Source: Candidatus Denitrolinea symbiosum (GTDB lineage Bacteria; Chloroflexota; Anaerolineae; Anaerolineales; Villigracilaceae). Taken from it: a stretch of DNA of 64,000 nt. Both the position numbers and the translations under genes were made by a program. Below, one piece after another: positions 44,566-52,710 of this stretch. Position 1 is the first letter of the stretch; each line of letters starts with the position of its first letter. Under the pieces are notes generated by a model. The model made no database searches and was not told the origin of the DNA. It saw nothing but the letters and a program-made list of their open reading frames with translations. The DNA is taken from positions 186,001 to 250,000 of the forward strand of contig BLAA01000001.1 in assembly GCA_017312345.1 (NCBI GenBank), written 5' to 3'.

Positions 44566-44809
44566 CGCTCATCCAGAGAGGCTGAGGGACCGACCCGTTG
44601 AAGCCTCGGCAACCGATGGTAGTTGACTAGTTTGCTAGTCCGCTAGTTTGCTAGTCTAGTCCGCTGGTCTCCTGGTCATCAGACTAGCAGACTACGAGAC
44701 CAGGAGACTACGAGACTAAATACGGTGCCAATTTCGGCGGACGATTTGTCCGGGAGATGAGAGATGATATGGTTCCATGTCGCCTCTCGCAGTGAGAGGC
44801 GCTTTTTTT
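44566..44809 (+). promoter_or_regulatory. SAM-I (S-box) riboswitch with terminator
   Basis: The conserved S-box core is readable: P1 CTCATC, AGAGAGG, CTGAGGGACC, GTTGAAGCC, CGGCAACC, then the P3 arm, then GGTGCCAATTTC, a P4 hairpin (GGCGGAC/GTCCG) and GGAGATGAG closing P1 (44568-44573 with 44756-44761). The expression platform is an eight-bp stem 44781-44801 followed by seven T, so high SAM should stop transcription. The P3 arm is enlarged by a 94-base short-word array. The regulated gene is the NTF2-like one at 44821. Confidence 0.92.
44625..44718 (+). repeat. Short-word array inside the riboswitch P3 arm
   Basis: Variants of CTAGTTTG, CTAGTCCG, CTGGTCTC, GACTAGCA and GACTACGA are repeated, with the second half roughly complementary to the first (for example GTCTCCTGGTC with GACCAGGAGAC), so the array can fold into an extended P3 helix and leave the SAM core intact. 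Confidence 0.85.
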
Positions 44810-44820
44810 GCGAGGTGAGT

Positions 44821-45255
44821 ATGGACGACGTCCATGAAATTCAAAAAGTGATCGCGCGTTTCGCCAATTCTTTCGACGTCAAGGATTGGGATGGGATGCT
44901 GTCCTGTTTCACGGACGAACTTTACACGGACTATTCCGACCTGCGCGGCGCGCCGCCCCAAACCGTCTCCGCGGCGGATTACGTGAAGTCGCGCCGCGAG
45001 TCGCTGGATCATTTGAAACTGCACCACATCGTCGGCAACTACGAGGCAGATTTCCCCGATTCCAACTCCGCACGCTGCCGCGCCTCGATGATCGTCTGGC
45101 GCAAAGGCGAGACGGAGGAGTCAACTTCGCACTGCGTTTATCTCTTCCAGTTGACGAAGCAGGCTGACCACTGGAAGATCAGCGGGATTACGCAGAGGAT
45201 ATTGTGGAATGAAGGGACCGCGTCCATTCGGTCAGGGTCGAAGCGGCAGGGATAA
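44821..45255 (+). CDS. NTF2/SnoaL-like protein under SAM riboswitch control
   Basis: A 144-residue protein with the SnoaL-like layout: N-terminal IQKVIARFANSFDVKDWDGMLSC helix pair, then TDYSDLRG, HHIVGNYEADF and C-terminal strands with WKISGITQRI. Members act as small isomerases, dehydratases or binding proteins. It is the only gene before a convergent terminator, so it is the sole target of the riboswitch. Such a switch normally controls methionine or SAM synthesis genes; why this gene is regulated is unclear. Confidence 0.82.
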   Translation: MDDVHEIQKVIARFANSFDVKDWDGMLSCFTDELYTDYSDLRGAPPQTVSAADYVKSRRESLDHLKLHHIVGNYEADFPDSNSARCRASMIVWRKGETEESTSHCVYLFQLTKQADHWKISGITQRILWNEGTASIRSGSKRQG

Positions 45256-45283
45256 ATCCCACCCTGCTGGGTTGAAAGAAAGC

Positions 45284-45317
45284 CAGGACCCCGAGCGTCT
45301 GGAGAACTCGGGGCCCT
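45284..45317 (-). terminator. Terminator of the YoeB module
   Basis: A GC-rich stem with CCCCGAG/CTCGGGG at its core lies 8 bases beyond the toxin stop codon, between convergent units. Confidence 0.7.
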
Positions 45318-45324
45318 GAAAAGG

Positions 45325-45624
45325 TCACCTGGTGTAATGGTATCTGGCTTGCAGAAAATCTATGCGTTCGTCGCGTACGAGATAGACAATGCGATGTTCC
45401 TGCGTCAGCCGCCGCGACCAACAGCCGGGCGCAAGGTACTTGAGCGGTTCGGGCTTGCCGATCCCCTCGAAGGGATCGCGCAGGATAGCCTCAATCAGAT
45501 CGAAGGCGCGGACGGCTAATTTGCGATCCGTCTCGACCCAGTATTTCAAGTCCTCGATGAACTCAGGCTGGAAGACCGCCTCACGCTTCTTCGGTTTCAA
45601 GTCCCACCTCGCGGCGCAGGTCAT
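45325..45624 (-). CDS. yoeB: YoeB/Txe-type toxin
   Basis: Ribosome-dependent mRNA endonuclease. The core AVFQPEFIEDLKYWVETDR through KPEPLKYLAPGCWSRRLTQEHRIVYLV and a final ARYHYTR with the catalytic His/Tyr match YoeB. The frame extends to ATG 45624, overlapping the antitoxin by 44 bases; TTG at about 45600 would be a tighter start, so the exact N-terminus is uncertain. It follows the antitoxin in the usual order. Confidence 0.88.
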   Translation of the reverse strand: MTCAARWDLKPKKREAVFQPEFIEDLKYWVETDRKLAVRAFDLIEAILRDPFEGIGKPEPLKYLAPGCWSRRLTQEHRIVYLVRDERIDFLQARYHYTR

Positions 45625-45871
45625 CCAGGCTTTGCGACTTGCCCTGATTTTTCAGGGCGCGCCCCAAAGCGGACAGAATCCGCTCGGCGTTTTGCGGCGA
45701 GCGCAGGAGGTAGGCGGTTTCGGTCAGGCTGGCGAGTTCGTCGGCAGAGATCATAGCCACATCCTCCGCCCCGCGCCGCTGAATGATCACCACCTCGCGG
45801 TCTTTGGTCACGCGGTCGAGCAGGCTGGCAAACTGCTCACGCGCGCTGGTGTAGGTAAATTCCATGGTCAT
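45581..45871 (-). CDS. yefM: YefM/Phd-type antitoxin
   Basis: A 96-residue antitoxin with the Phd/YefM DNA-binding N-terminus (FTYTSAREQFASLLDRV, REVVIIQRRGAEDVAMISADEL) and an unstructured toxin-binding tail. The promoter upstream contains a double CTGTACAG palindrome over its -10 box, the expected operator for conditional autorepression by the complex. Confidence 0.9.
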   Translation of the reverse strand: MTMEFTYTSAREQFASLLDRVTKDREVVIIQRRGAEDVAMISADELASLTETAYLLRSPQNAERILSALGRALKNQGKSQSLDDLRREVGLETEEA

Positions 45872-45886
45872 AGGTAGATCTCCATT

Positions 45887-45927
45887 CTGTACAGGGATAC
45901 TGTACAGCAGAAACTGTGACCTGTCAA
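45887..45927 (-). promoter_or_regulatory. Promoter and double palindromic operator of yefM-yoeB
   Basis: Minus-strand TTGACA (45922-45927), 17-base spacer, TACAGT (45899-45904). Two CTGTACAG palindromes (45887-45894 and 45900-45907), 13 bases apart, cover the -10 and the start region. Confidence 0.85.
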
Positions 45928-45934
45928 GATACTC

Positions 45935-45971
45935 CCAGACTTCCGAAGTCTCCGAGACTTCGGAAGTCTGG
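45935..45971. repeat. Perfect 17-bp hairpin (AGACTTCCGAAGTCT type)
   Basis: CCAGACTTCCGAAGTCT, a 3-base loop and its exact complement. Each arm is itself nearly palindromic. It lies between the antitoxin promoter and the next gene and may be a dispersed repeat or a terminator. Confidence 0.7.
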
Positions 45972-46086
45972 AGCGCCGAAGCCTACTGTGCGGATGTGAC
46001 CGCGTGGGCGAGATCGGTGTTGGAAGAGAGTCTAAAGTTTGCATTATCATCGGACATATAACCACCGATGAAAGAAGGAGAAAAAC

Positions 46087-46827
46087 ATGGCTACTAAACG
46101 CGAAGCAAAATTATGGAAAGAATTACGTTGGCGAGATGTGCTATTGGCTGGCCTTATAACAATAATTCTAATAGCAGGCTATTTTTACATTGCTGGGTCA
46201 GAGACACTCAACATCGTATTGCAAGAGTTTTTATTGAGTATCATCGCAAATCTGATTCCCACACCTCTGCTTTTCATTGTGGCTTATATACTTTTTAATC
46301 GTTTAGAAGAATTGCGCTCAGAGAGAGACTCTGATGAACTTGCAGAGAAGGTAGCATCAAAACTTAGGCAAGAATTAGCGGAAACTCAAGCAACTGCTAA
46401 AAGCTCTAACAATATGTTGTCTGCCACGAGGAATAGTTCTCCTTCGGAAATGAAATTACGTGGAGAATTCGAGGTCAAAATAAAATCCTTTGAGACAAAA
46501 TTAAGTCCACAAGAAATCATAATAGAATGTACTTATAGAGGGAAAAATCCCATTCGCATAAAAAGCATCAGTTTTTTTGGCACAAAGTTGAATGTCAAAA
46601 ATGATTTAGCCAAGTCGTACACCCTAGATGATGATGGGCGCACTGCGATAATTCCCGTAGAAACCGACAAGTCGGAAATGCTCTCTGGCAAACAATACAC
46701 ATTTGTTTTGGTTTTGGCTAAAAAGTTGAATAGAGAAACCTTAGAGAGTTGGTATGGAACATTGGGATACGTGCATTTCGGGATTGAATACGGTGATGAA
46801 GTAGTAGATATACAAAAAGCAATTTAG
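46087..46827 (+). CDS. Two-helix membrane protein of unknown function
   Basis: A 246-residue protein with two N-terminal hydrophobic helices (VLLAGLITIILIAGYFYI and FLLSIIANLIPTPLLFIVAYILF), a coiled-coil stretch (LEELRSERDSDELAEKVASKLRQE) and a beta-rich C-terminal domain (FEVKIKSFETKLSPQEIIIECTY). The gene is distinctly AT-rich compared with metH and has codon use unlike its neighbours, a sign of recent transfer. It has a GAAGGAG box. Next to a toxin-antitoxin module it could be part of an accessory or defence insertion, but no motif shows that. Confidence 0.75.
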   Translation: MATKREAKLWKELRWRDVLLAGLITIILIAGYFYIAGSETLNIVLQEFLLSIIANLIPTPLLFIVAYILFNRLEELRSERDSDELAEKVASKLRQELAETQATAKSSNNMLSATRNSSPSEMKLRGEFEVKIKSFETKLSPQEIIIECTYRGKNPIRIKSISFFGTKLNVKNDLAKSYTLDDDGRTAIIPVETDKSEMLSGKQYTFVLVLAKKLNRETLESWYGTLGYVHFGIEYGDEVVDIQKAI

Positions 46828-46880
46828 CTGGAATGGATTTCCATTTCAAATACAAGAGATTTATATGTAAAGGTGACTGA

Positions 46881-49800
46881 ATGACTCGCAAATACACCAA
46901 CCGCCGTTACCTTGACGCCCTCGAAAACAAAGTCCTCGTCTTCGACGGCGCGATGGGAACGAGCCTGCAAAACCAAAATCTGACTGCCGAACACTTCGGC
47001 GGCGAACAATACAACGGATGCAACGACTACCTCGTCATCTCGTATCCCGAAGCCGTGGAAAAAGTCCATCGCTCCTTCCTCGAAGTCGGCGTGGACGTCC
47101 TCGAAACGGACACCTTCCGCTCCAACCGCATCACGATGGCGGAATACGGACTGCAAGACCGCGTGCTGGAGATCAATGAAACAGCCGCGAGGCTTGCGCG
47201 GAGGCTGGCTGATGAATACTCGGTACAAGATACAAGTTACACGTTACGTGATAACGTATCTCGTAACTCGTATCCCGTATCCCCGCATCCTCGCTTCGTC
47301 GCTGGCTCCATCGGCCCCTCTGGCAAACTCCCCTCCGCCAACGACCCCGACCTCTCCAACGTCACCTTCGACGAACTCGTGGACGTATTCCGCGAGCAGG
47401 CTGTCGGTCTGATCCGAGGCGGCGTGGACGTCCTGCTCATAGAAACCTCGCAAGACATCCTCGAAGTCAAAGCCGCCATCATCGGTCTGCACAAAGCCAT
47501 GGACGAGACTCAAGTCCACTTGCCGATTCAGGCTCAAGTCACGCTCGACACGACAGGTCGCATGTTGCTCGGCACCGACATCAACGCGTCGCTCGCCATC
47601 CTTGAAGGCATGGGCATTGACGTCATCGGTCTCAACTGCTCCACAGGACCCGAACACATGCGCGAGCCCATCCGCATCCTCGGCGAAAATTCCACGCTCC
47701 CCGTTTCGTGCATCCCCAACGCGGGGCTTCCGCTCAACGTGGACGGGCAAGCCGTCTATCCGCTCGAACCCGAACCGTTTGCGAACGACCTCTACGAATT
47801 CGTCACCAAGCACAACATCTCGATTGTGGGCGGATGCTGTGGGACGACTCCCGCGCACCTCAAACTTTTGGTGGACAAACTACGGGACACGCCTCACGCC
47901 CCACGCCCGCTTCATTCGACGCCTCAGCTTGCCTCTGCCATGTCAGCCTTGTCCATGCGTCAAGAGCCTCCGCCCACCCTGCTCGGCGAACGATGCAACG
48001 CGCAAGGCTCGCGCAAGTTCAAGCGGATGCTGCTCGAAGAAGATTACGACGGCATTTTAGGAATCGCTCGCGAACAAGTGGACGGCGGCGCGCACGCCCT
48101 CGACATTTCCTGCGCCGTCACCGAACGCCCCGACGAAGCCGAACTCATGCGCAAGGTCGTCAAGAAACTTGAAATGGGCGTGGACGTTCCGCTTGTAATT
48201 GATTCCACCGAACTCGACGTTCTCGAAATCGCATTGAAGACCGCGCCTGGGCGTTGTCTCATCAACTCGACTCATCTCGAAGCGGGTCGTTCCAAAGCGG
48301 ATAAAGTTTTCGCATTGGCAAAACAACACAACGCCGCCGTCATCGTGCTGACGATTGACGAGAACGGCATGGCAAAGACGCGCGAGAAAAAACTCGAAGT
48401 CGCCAAGCACATCTACGACATCGCCGTCAACGATCATGGACTCAAGCCCGAAGATTTGGTCTACGACACGTTGACCTTCACACTGGCAACAGGCGACCAG
48501 GAGTTTGTCGAATCCGCCATCGAAACCATCGAAGGGATTCGCCTCATCAAGCAGAATCTTCCAGGCGTCATGGCGTCGCTCGGCGTGAGCAACCTGTCCT
48601 TTGGCTTTGCCCAACATGCCCGCCCCGTGCTGAACTCGGTCATGCTCTATCACTGCGTGCAAGCAGGCTTGGACATGGCGATTGTGAATCCCACCCACGT
48701 TACTCCCTACCCCGATATTTCACAAGAAGAAAAAGACCTCGCCGAAGACCTCATCTTCAACCGCCGCGCCGACGCGCTGCAACGCTACATCGAACACTAC
48801 GAAAACGTCACGCCGAGCGCCGAATCCGCTCTCGCCGATCCCACCGAAGGCATGACCCCCGAACAACGCCTCCACTGGAAAATCGTCCACCGCAAAAAGG
48901 ATGGCGTCGAGGCGGATATTGATGAGATAATTTTTAGACAGGTAGACACGTATGCAAGTACACAAGTCGAATCAGATAACGCCTCACGCCTCACGGACGA
49001 TGTAACTCGTAACCCGTATCCCGTATCCCCCGCCTCGCCTCACTCAATACGCAGTACGCAGCACGCAATAGCGGTCCACACCCTCAACAACGTCCTCCTC
49101 CCCGCCATGAAAGAAGTCGGCGACAAATTCGGCGCGGGCGAGCTGATTCTGCCCTTCGTGCTTCAATCCGCTGAAGTGATGAAGAAAACAGTCGCCCATC
49201 TCGAAAATTATTTGGAGAAAAAAGAAGGCGTCAGCAAAGGCAAAGTTGTGATCGCCACCGTCTACGGCGACGTGCATGACATCGGCAAGAACCTCGTCAA
49301 GACGATTCTCTCCAACAACGGCTATGACGTGATTGACTTGGGCAAGCAGGTCCCTGCCGAGACGATCATCACCAAAGCCGTCGAAGCGGACGCGACCGCA
49401 ATTGGTTTGTCCGCGTTGCTCGTGTCCACCTCCAAGCAGATGCCGCTTATCGTCAACGAACTCCATCGTCGCGGACATCACATCCCCGTCATCATCGGCG
49501 GCGCGGCCATCAACCGTCGCTTCGGACGCCGCATCCTCCAAACCGAAAGCGGGGATTTCTACGACTCAGGCGTCTTCTACTGCAAAGACGCGTTCGAGGG
49601 ACTTGAAACAATGGACGCGCTGATAGACGGCGAGAAGCGCTCCAATCTGCTCGCGAAGGCCCGCCGCGAATCTGAAATTGAACTCGGCCGCGCTGTCGCC
49701 CAATCTTCAATTACCAATCACCAATTACAGCGTTCCTCAATTCAGCCATCACCCATCCAGCATCCAAAAAAATGGGGCGTGCGTGTTGTCAAAGATATGC

Positions 49801-50561
49801 CGCTGGAGATGGTCTTCAAACACCTCAGTCTCAACGAGTTGTATCGTCTCTCGTGGGGCGCAAAGAACACGCACGGCGCCGAATGGGACAAACTCAAAGC
49901 CGAATATGACGCCCGTCTCGACCGCATGAAGCGCGAAGCCATGCGCGCTGGCTGGCTCAAACCGCAGGCTGTGTATGGTTATTTTCCGTGTCAAGCGGAT
50001 GGTGATGACCTCATTATCTACGACCCTCAATTAATTACCAACATCGTCCCCGTTGGGGATTACCAATCACCAATTACTAGATTCACCTTCCCCCGTCAAA
50101 ACTTCGACGACCGTCTCTGCCTCGCCGATTACTTCGCGCCCGTCGCCTCGGGGCAGATGGACGTGGTCGCCCTCCAGGTTGTGACCGTCGGGCACGCCGC
50201 CACCGAACTCATAGACCGCCTGAACGCCCAGGGCGATTACACTGACAGTTACTTCACCCACGGCCTCAGCGTCCAGACCGCCGAAGCGACGGCGGATTAC
50301 ATCCACACCCACATCCGCCGCGAACTCGGTCTCGCCGCGGACCAGGGCAAACGCTACTCGTGGGGCTACCCCGCCATCCCCGAACTCGAAGACCATCGCA
50401 AGGTATTCGAACTGCTGCCCGTCCGCCAGGAACTCGGCATGGACCTGACCTCCGCCTGCCAGTTAATGCCCGAACAATCCACCGCCGCGATCGTCGTCCA
50501 TCACAAGGACGCTACTTATTACAACGTGGGCGATTCGCGTATCGAGCAGTTGATGAAGTAG
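46881..50561 (+). CDS. metH: Cobalamin-dependent methionine synthase with in-frame repeat inserts
   Basis: Transfers methyl from methyl-THF to homocysteine through cobalamin. All four modules are present in 1226 residues: homocysteine domain (1 to about 340; FDGAMGTSLQNQN and the zinc motif GGCCGTTP), pterin domain (about 365-640; GERCNAQGS), B12 domain (about 660-900; GDVHDIGKNL, with the DxHxxG cobalamin ligand) and reactivation domain (about 950-1226). Short-word DNA arrays add residues in frame at about 114-135, 337-344, 685-732, 942-959 and 1049-1069, all at domain or loop boundaries. No riboswitch precedes it. Confidence 0.95.
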   Translation: MTRKYTNRRYLDALENKVLVFDGAMGTSLQNQNLTAEHFGGEQYNGCNDYLVISYPEAVEKVHRSFLEVGVDVLETDTFRSNRITMAEYGLQDRVLEINETAARLARRLADEYSVQDTSYTLRDNVSRNSYPVSPHPRFVAGSIGPSGKLPSANDPDLSNVTFDELVDVFREQAVGLIRGGVDVLLIETSQDILEVKAAIIGLHKAMDETQVHLPIQAQVTLDTTGRMLLGTDINASLAILEGMGIDVIGLNCSTGPEHMREPIRILGENSTLPVSCIPNAGLPLNVDGQAVYPLEPEPFANDLYEFVTKHNISIVGGCCGTTPAHLKLLVDKLRDTPHAPRPLHSTPQLASAMSALSMRQEPPPTLLGERCNAQGSRKFKRMLLEEDYDGILGIAREQVDGGAHALDISCAVTERPDEAELMRKVVKKLEMGVDVPLVIDSTELDVLEIALKTAPGRCLINSTHLEAGRSKADKVFALAKQHNAAVIVLTIDENGMAKTREKKLEVAKHIYDIAVNDHGLKPEDLVYDTLTFTLATGDQEFVESAIETIEGIRLIKQNLPGVMASLGVSNLSFGFAQHARPVLNSVMLYHCVQAGLDMAIVNPTHVTPYPDISQEEKDLAEDLIFNRRADALQRYIEHYENVTPSAESALADPTEGMTPEQRLHWKIVHRKKDGVEADIDEIIFRQVDTYASTQVESDNASRLTDDVTRNPYPVSPASPHSIRSTQHAIAVHTLNNVLLPAMKEVGDKFGAGELILPFVLQSAEVMKKTVAHLENYLEKKEGVSKGKVVIATVYGDVHDIGKNLVKTILSNNGYDVIDLGKQVPAETIITKAVEADATAIGLSALLVSTSKQMPLIVNELHRRGHHIPVIIGGAAINRRFGRRILQTESGDFYDSGVFYCKDAFEGLETMDALIDGEKRSNLLAKARRESEIELGRAVAQSSITNHQLQRSSIQPSPIQHPKKWGVRVVKDMPLEMVFKHLSLNELYRLSWGAKNTHGAEWDKLKAEYDARLDRMKREAMRAGWLKPQAVYGYFPCQADGDDLIIYDPQLITNIVPVGDYQSPITRFTFPRQNFDDRLCLADYFAPVASGQMDVVALQVVTVGHAATELIDRLNAQGDYTDSYFTHGLSVQTAEATADYIHTHIRRELGLAADQGKRYSWGYPAIPELEDHRKVFELLPVRQELGMDLTSACQLMPEQSTAAIVVHHKDATYYNVGDSRIEQLMK

Positions 50562-50594
50562 AACGAGAATTAATCTCGCCCTACGGAGACAACA

Positions 50595-52559
50595 ATGGAC
50601 TTCTTAAAAACATTATCTTCCCGCACCCTCCTCGCCGACGGCGCCATGGGCACCATGCTCCACGCGCGCGGCGTCGGCTTCGACAAATGCTTCGACGAGC
50701 TCAACCTCTCCAACCCGGGCGCCGTCGCCGAGATCCACCGCGAATACATCGAAGCGGGCGCGCAGCTCGTCATCACCAACACCTTCGGCGCGAACCGCTT
50801 CAAATTGACCAAACACGGACTCGCCAGCCAGACGGCGGACATCAACCGCGCTGGCGTGGAACTCGCCCGACGCGTCGTGACCGACTCCGCGCGGGACGTC
50901 CTCGTCGCGGGCGACGTCGGTCCCCTCGGCGTGCGCATCGCCCCGTTCGGACGCGTCCAACCCGACCTGGCGCGGGCCGCGTTCGCCGAGCAGATCTCCG
51001 CGCTGGCCGACGCGGGCGCGGACCTCATCGTCATCGAGACCATGACCGACCTCTACGAGATCAAGGAGGCGATCCGCGCCGCGCGAGAGACGCGCGCGTT
51101 GCCCGTCGTCGCCTCCGTGACGTTCACGCGCGACGATCGGACCATCCTCGGCGACGACCCCGCCAAAGTCGCGCGGACGTTGGCCGAGGCCGGCGCGGAC
51201 GTGATCGGCGTCAACTGTTCGGGAGGCCCCGCGCAATTGTTGCGAATTTTGAAAGCGATGGTAGCCGCAGTAGGGGCGGACCTGGGTGTCCGCCCCTCCC
51301 TGGGTGTCCACCCCTCCCTGGGTGTCCACCCCTCCCTGGGTGTCCACCCCTCCCCGCGTGTCCGCCCCTCCCTGGGTGTCCGCCCCTCCCCGCGTGTCCG
51401 CCCGTACTTCTGGGTGAAGCCGAACGCGGGCTGGCCCGAGCAGGTCGGCGGGCGGATCATGTACCCCGCGGACGCAGACTATTTCGGCGAGTACGCGCTG
51501 TCGTTCCGCGAGGCGGGGGCGAACGTGGTCGGCGGGTGCTGCGGGACGACGCCCGCGCACATCGCGTCCATGCGGCGCGCGTTGGATTCAGCCGCCGCGC
51601 CCGCCCCGTTGACGGCGATCCCGCTTCCCGTCGAGGAGGAAGCGTTGGAGGGGGCCGCGGCAGAGTCGGAGTTGGCGCAAAAACTGTCGGCGGGGAAATT
51701 CGTCGTCTCGGTGGAAATGGACCCGCCGCGCGGACTCTCGACTCACAAGTTGATCGCGGGCGCGTCCCTGCTGGCGGACGCGGGCGCGGACGTCATCAAC
51801 GTGGCCGACAGTCCGATGGCGCGCATGCGGATGTCGGCGTGGGCGGTGTGCGACGTGGTGCAGAGGCGGGTGGGCGTGGAGACGACGCTTCACTTCCCGA
51901 CGCGCGGGCGGAACCTGCTGCGCGTGCAGGGCGACCTGCTGGCCGCGCACGCGCTGGGAATCCGCAACGTGTTTGTGGTGATGGGCGACCCGACGTCAAT
52001 CGGCGATTATCCCGAGGCGATGGACAATTACGACCTGGTGCCGTCGGGTTTGATCAAGTTGATCAAGCAGGGATTCAACGCGGGCGTGGATCACTCGGGG
52101 ACGTCGATTGGACAGCCGACGAATTTCTTCGTGGGCGCGGCGTTGAATTTGTGTCCGCCCGATCTGGCGAATGAATTTAAGAATCTGACGCGCAAGGCAA
52201 AGGCGGGCGCGGATTATTTCCTGACGCAGCCGATCTACCGCGCGGAGGACGGCGAGGAGTTTTTGTCGAAGTACGAGGGTCGGCACGGCGCGTTGAACAA
52301 GCCTGTGCTGGTGGGAATTCTGCCGCTGGTGAGCGTGAAGCACGCCAACTTTTTGAATCACGAGGTGCCTGGGATTTCGATCCCCGACGAGGCGATTGCG
52401 CGCCTGGAAGCCGCAGGCGAGGACGCGGCGAAGGTGGGCGTGGAACTGGCGGTGGAGTTGATCGAGAAGGTCAAGCCGTGGGCGCAGGGGATTTATGTCA
52501 TGCCGCAATTCCATCGGTATGATTTGGTGGCGGAGGTGGTGGAGAGGGTGAGGGGGTAG
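50595..52559 (+). CDS. Homocysteine S-methyltransferase / methylene-THF reductase (YitJ type)
   Basis: Bifunctional protein of 654 residues. The N-terminal Hcy domain runs to about 340 (LLADGAMGTMLHARG, VNCSGGPAQLL, VVGGCCGTTPAHI with the zinc cysteines); the C-terminal MTHFR barrel starts near 365 (VSVEMDPPRGLSTHKL) and includes the FAD-binding RNLLRVQGDLLAAHALGIRNVFVVMGDP region. Residues 230-271 are seven hexapeptide repeats (LGVHPS type) encoded by 18-bp tandem DNA repeats and inserted just before the VKPNAGWPEQ strand. It starts 33 bases after metH and is probably cotranscribed, supplying methyl-THF and methionine. Confidence 0.93.
   Translation: MDFLKTLSSRTLLADGAMGTMLHARGVGFDKCFDELNLSNPGAVAEIHREYIEAGAQLVITNTFGANRFKLTKHGLASQTADINRAGVELARRVVTDSARDVLVAGDVGPLGVRIAPFGRVQPDLARAAFAEQISALADAGADLIVIETMTDLYEIKEAIRAARETRALPVVASVTFTRDDRTILGDDPAKVARTLAEAGADVIGVNCSGGPAQLLRILKAMVAAVGADLGVRPSLGVHPSLGVHPSLGVHPSPRVRPSLGVRPSPRVRPYFWVKPNAGWPEQVGGRIMYPADADYFGEYALSFREAGANVVGGCCGTTPAHIASMRRALDSAAAPAPLTAIPLPVEEEALEGAAAESELAQKLSAGKFVVSVEMDPPRGLSTHKLIAGASLLADAGADVINVADSPMARMRMSAWAVCDVVQRRVGVETTLHFPTRGRNLLRVQGDLLAAHALGIRNVFVVMGDPTSIGDYPEAMDNYDLVPSGLIKLIKQGFNAGVDHSGTSIGQPTNFFVGAALNLCPPDLANEFKNLTRKAKAGADYFLTQPIYRAEDGEEFLSKYEGRHGALNKPVLVGILPLVSVKHANFLNHEVPGISIPDEAIARLEAAGEDAAKVGVELAVELIEKVKPWAQGIYVMPQFHRYDLVAEVVERVRG
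51282..51407 (+). repeat. Seven 18-bp tandem repeats in coding sequence
   Basis: Units CTGGGTGTCCRCCCCTCC (variants CCGCGTGTCC) encode LGVRPS, LGVHPS three times, PRVRPS, LGVRPS and PRVRPY. The multiple of three keeps the reading frame. Confidence 0.95.
52516..52559. repeat. 44-bp direct repeat copy 1 (3' end of the MTHFR gene)
   Basis: The last 44 bases of the methyltransferase/MTHFR gene, including its TAG stop, recur at 53628-53671 with one mismatch. Confidence 0.92.
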
Positions 52560-52578
52560 GGAGGAAAATGAGAAAACT

Positions 52579-52611
52579 GTAATGAAGTTTTCAAGCAACT
52601 TGATATATAAT
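52579..52611 (+). promoter_or_regulatory. Promoter of structured RNA 1
   Basis: TGTAATGAAGTTTTC (52579-52593) and TATAAT (52606-52611) are conserved in sequence and spacing with 54339-54371 before structured RNA 2; the region between also matches (TTGATATATAAT). Confidence 0.75.
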
Positions 52612-52617
52612 ATTGCT

Positions 52618-52710
52618 AAGACGCCATCAAATCCGAAAACCGTGATGATGTCACGGAAACCCCTTGAGGGTAGCCCGCAAGGGCGTAGGATTTGAGGCGT
52701 TTTATTTTTT
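52618..52710 (+). ncRNA. Structured RNA 1 facing a DUF3800 gene
   Basis: Predicted three-way junction. P1 pairs 52621-52634 with 52688-52700 (13 bp, one bulged A). P2 is CCGTGA/TCACGG (52640-52656). P3 is CCCTTG/CAAGGG with an inner GGG/CCC (52661-52683). Joining segments are GAAA before P2, AAA between, and GTA after P3. P1 ends in TTTATTTTTT, so the closing helix doubles as a terminator, and this tail overlaps the stop codon of the convergent DUF3800 gene. RNAs near DUF3800 genes have been reported as motif families; which one this is cannot be told here. Confidence 0.75.

Noticed and set aside
44625..44718. CRISPR or independent regulatory RNA
   Set aside because: Words are 8-9 bp without unique spacers, and the array sits inside the P3 arm of the SAM riboswitch.
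51282..51407. CRISPR array
   Set aside because: Units are contiguous 18-mers with no spacers, in frame within a coding sequence.
52635..52660. Hammerhead ribozyme core in structured RNA 1
   Set aside because: GTGATGA and GAAA resemble parts of the core, but the CUGAUGA strand is not positioned between the right helices.
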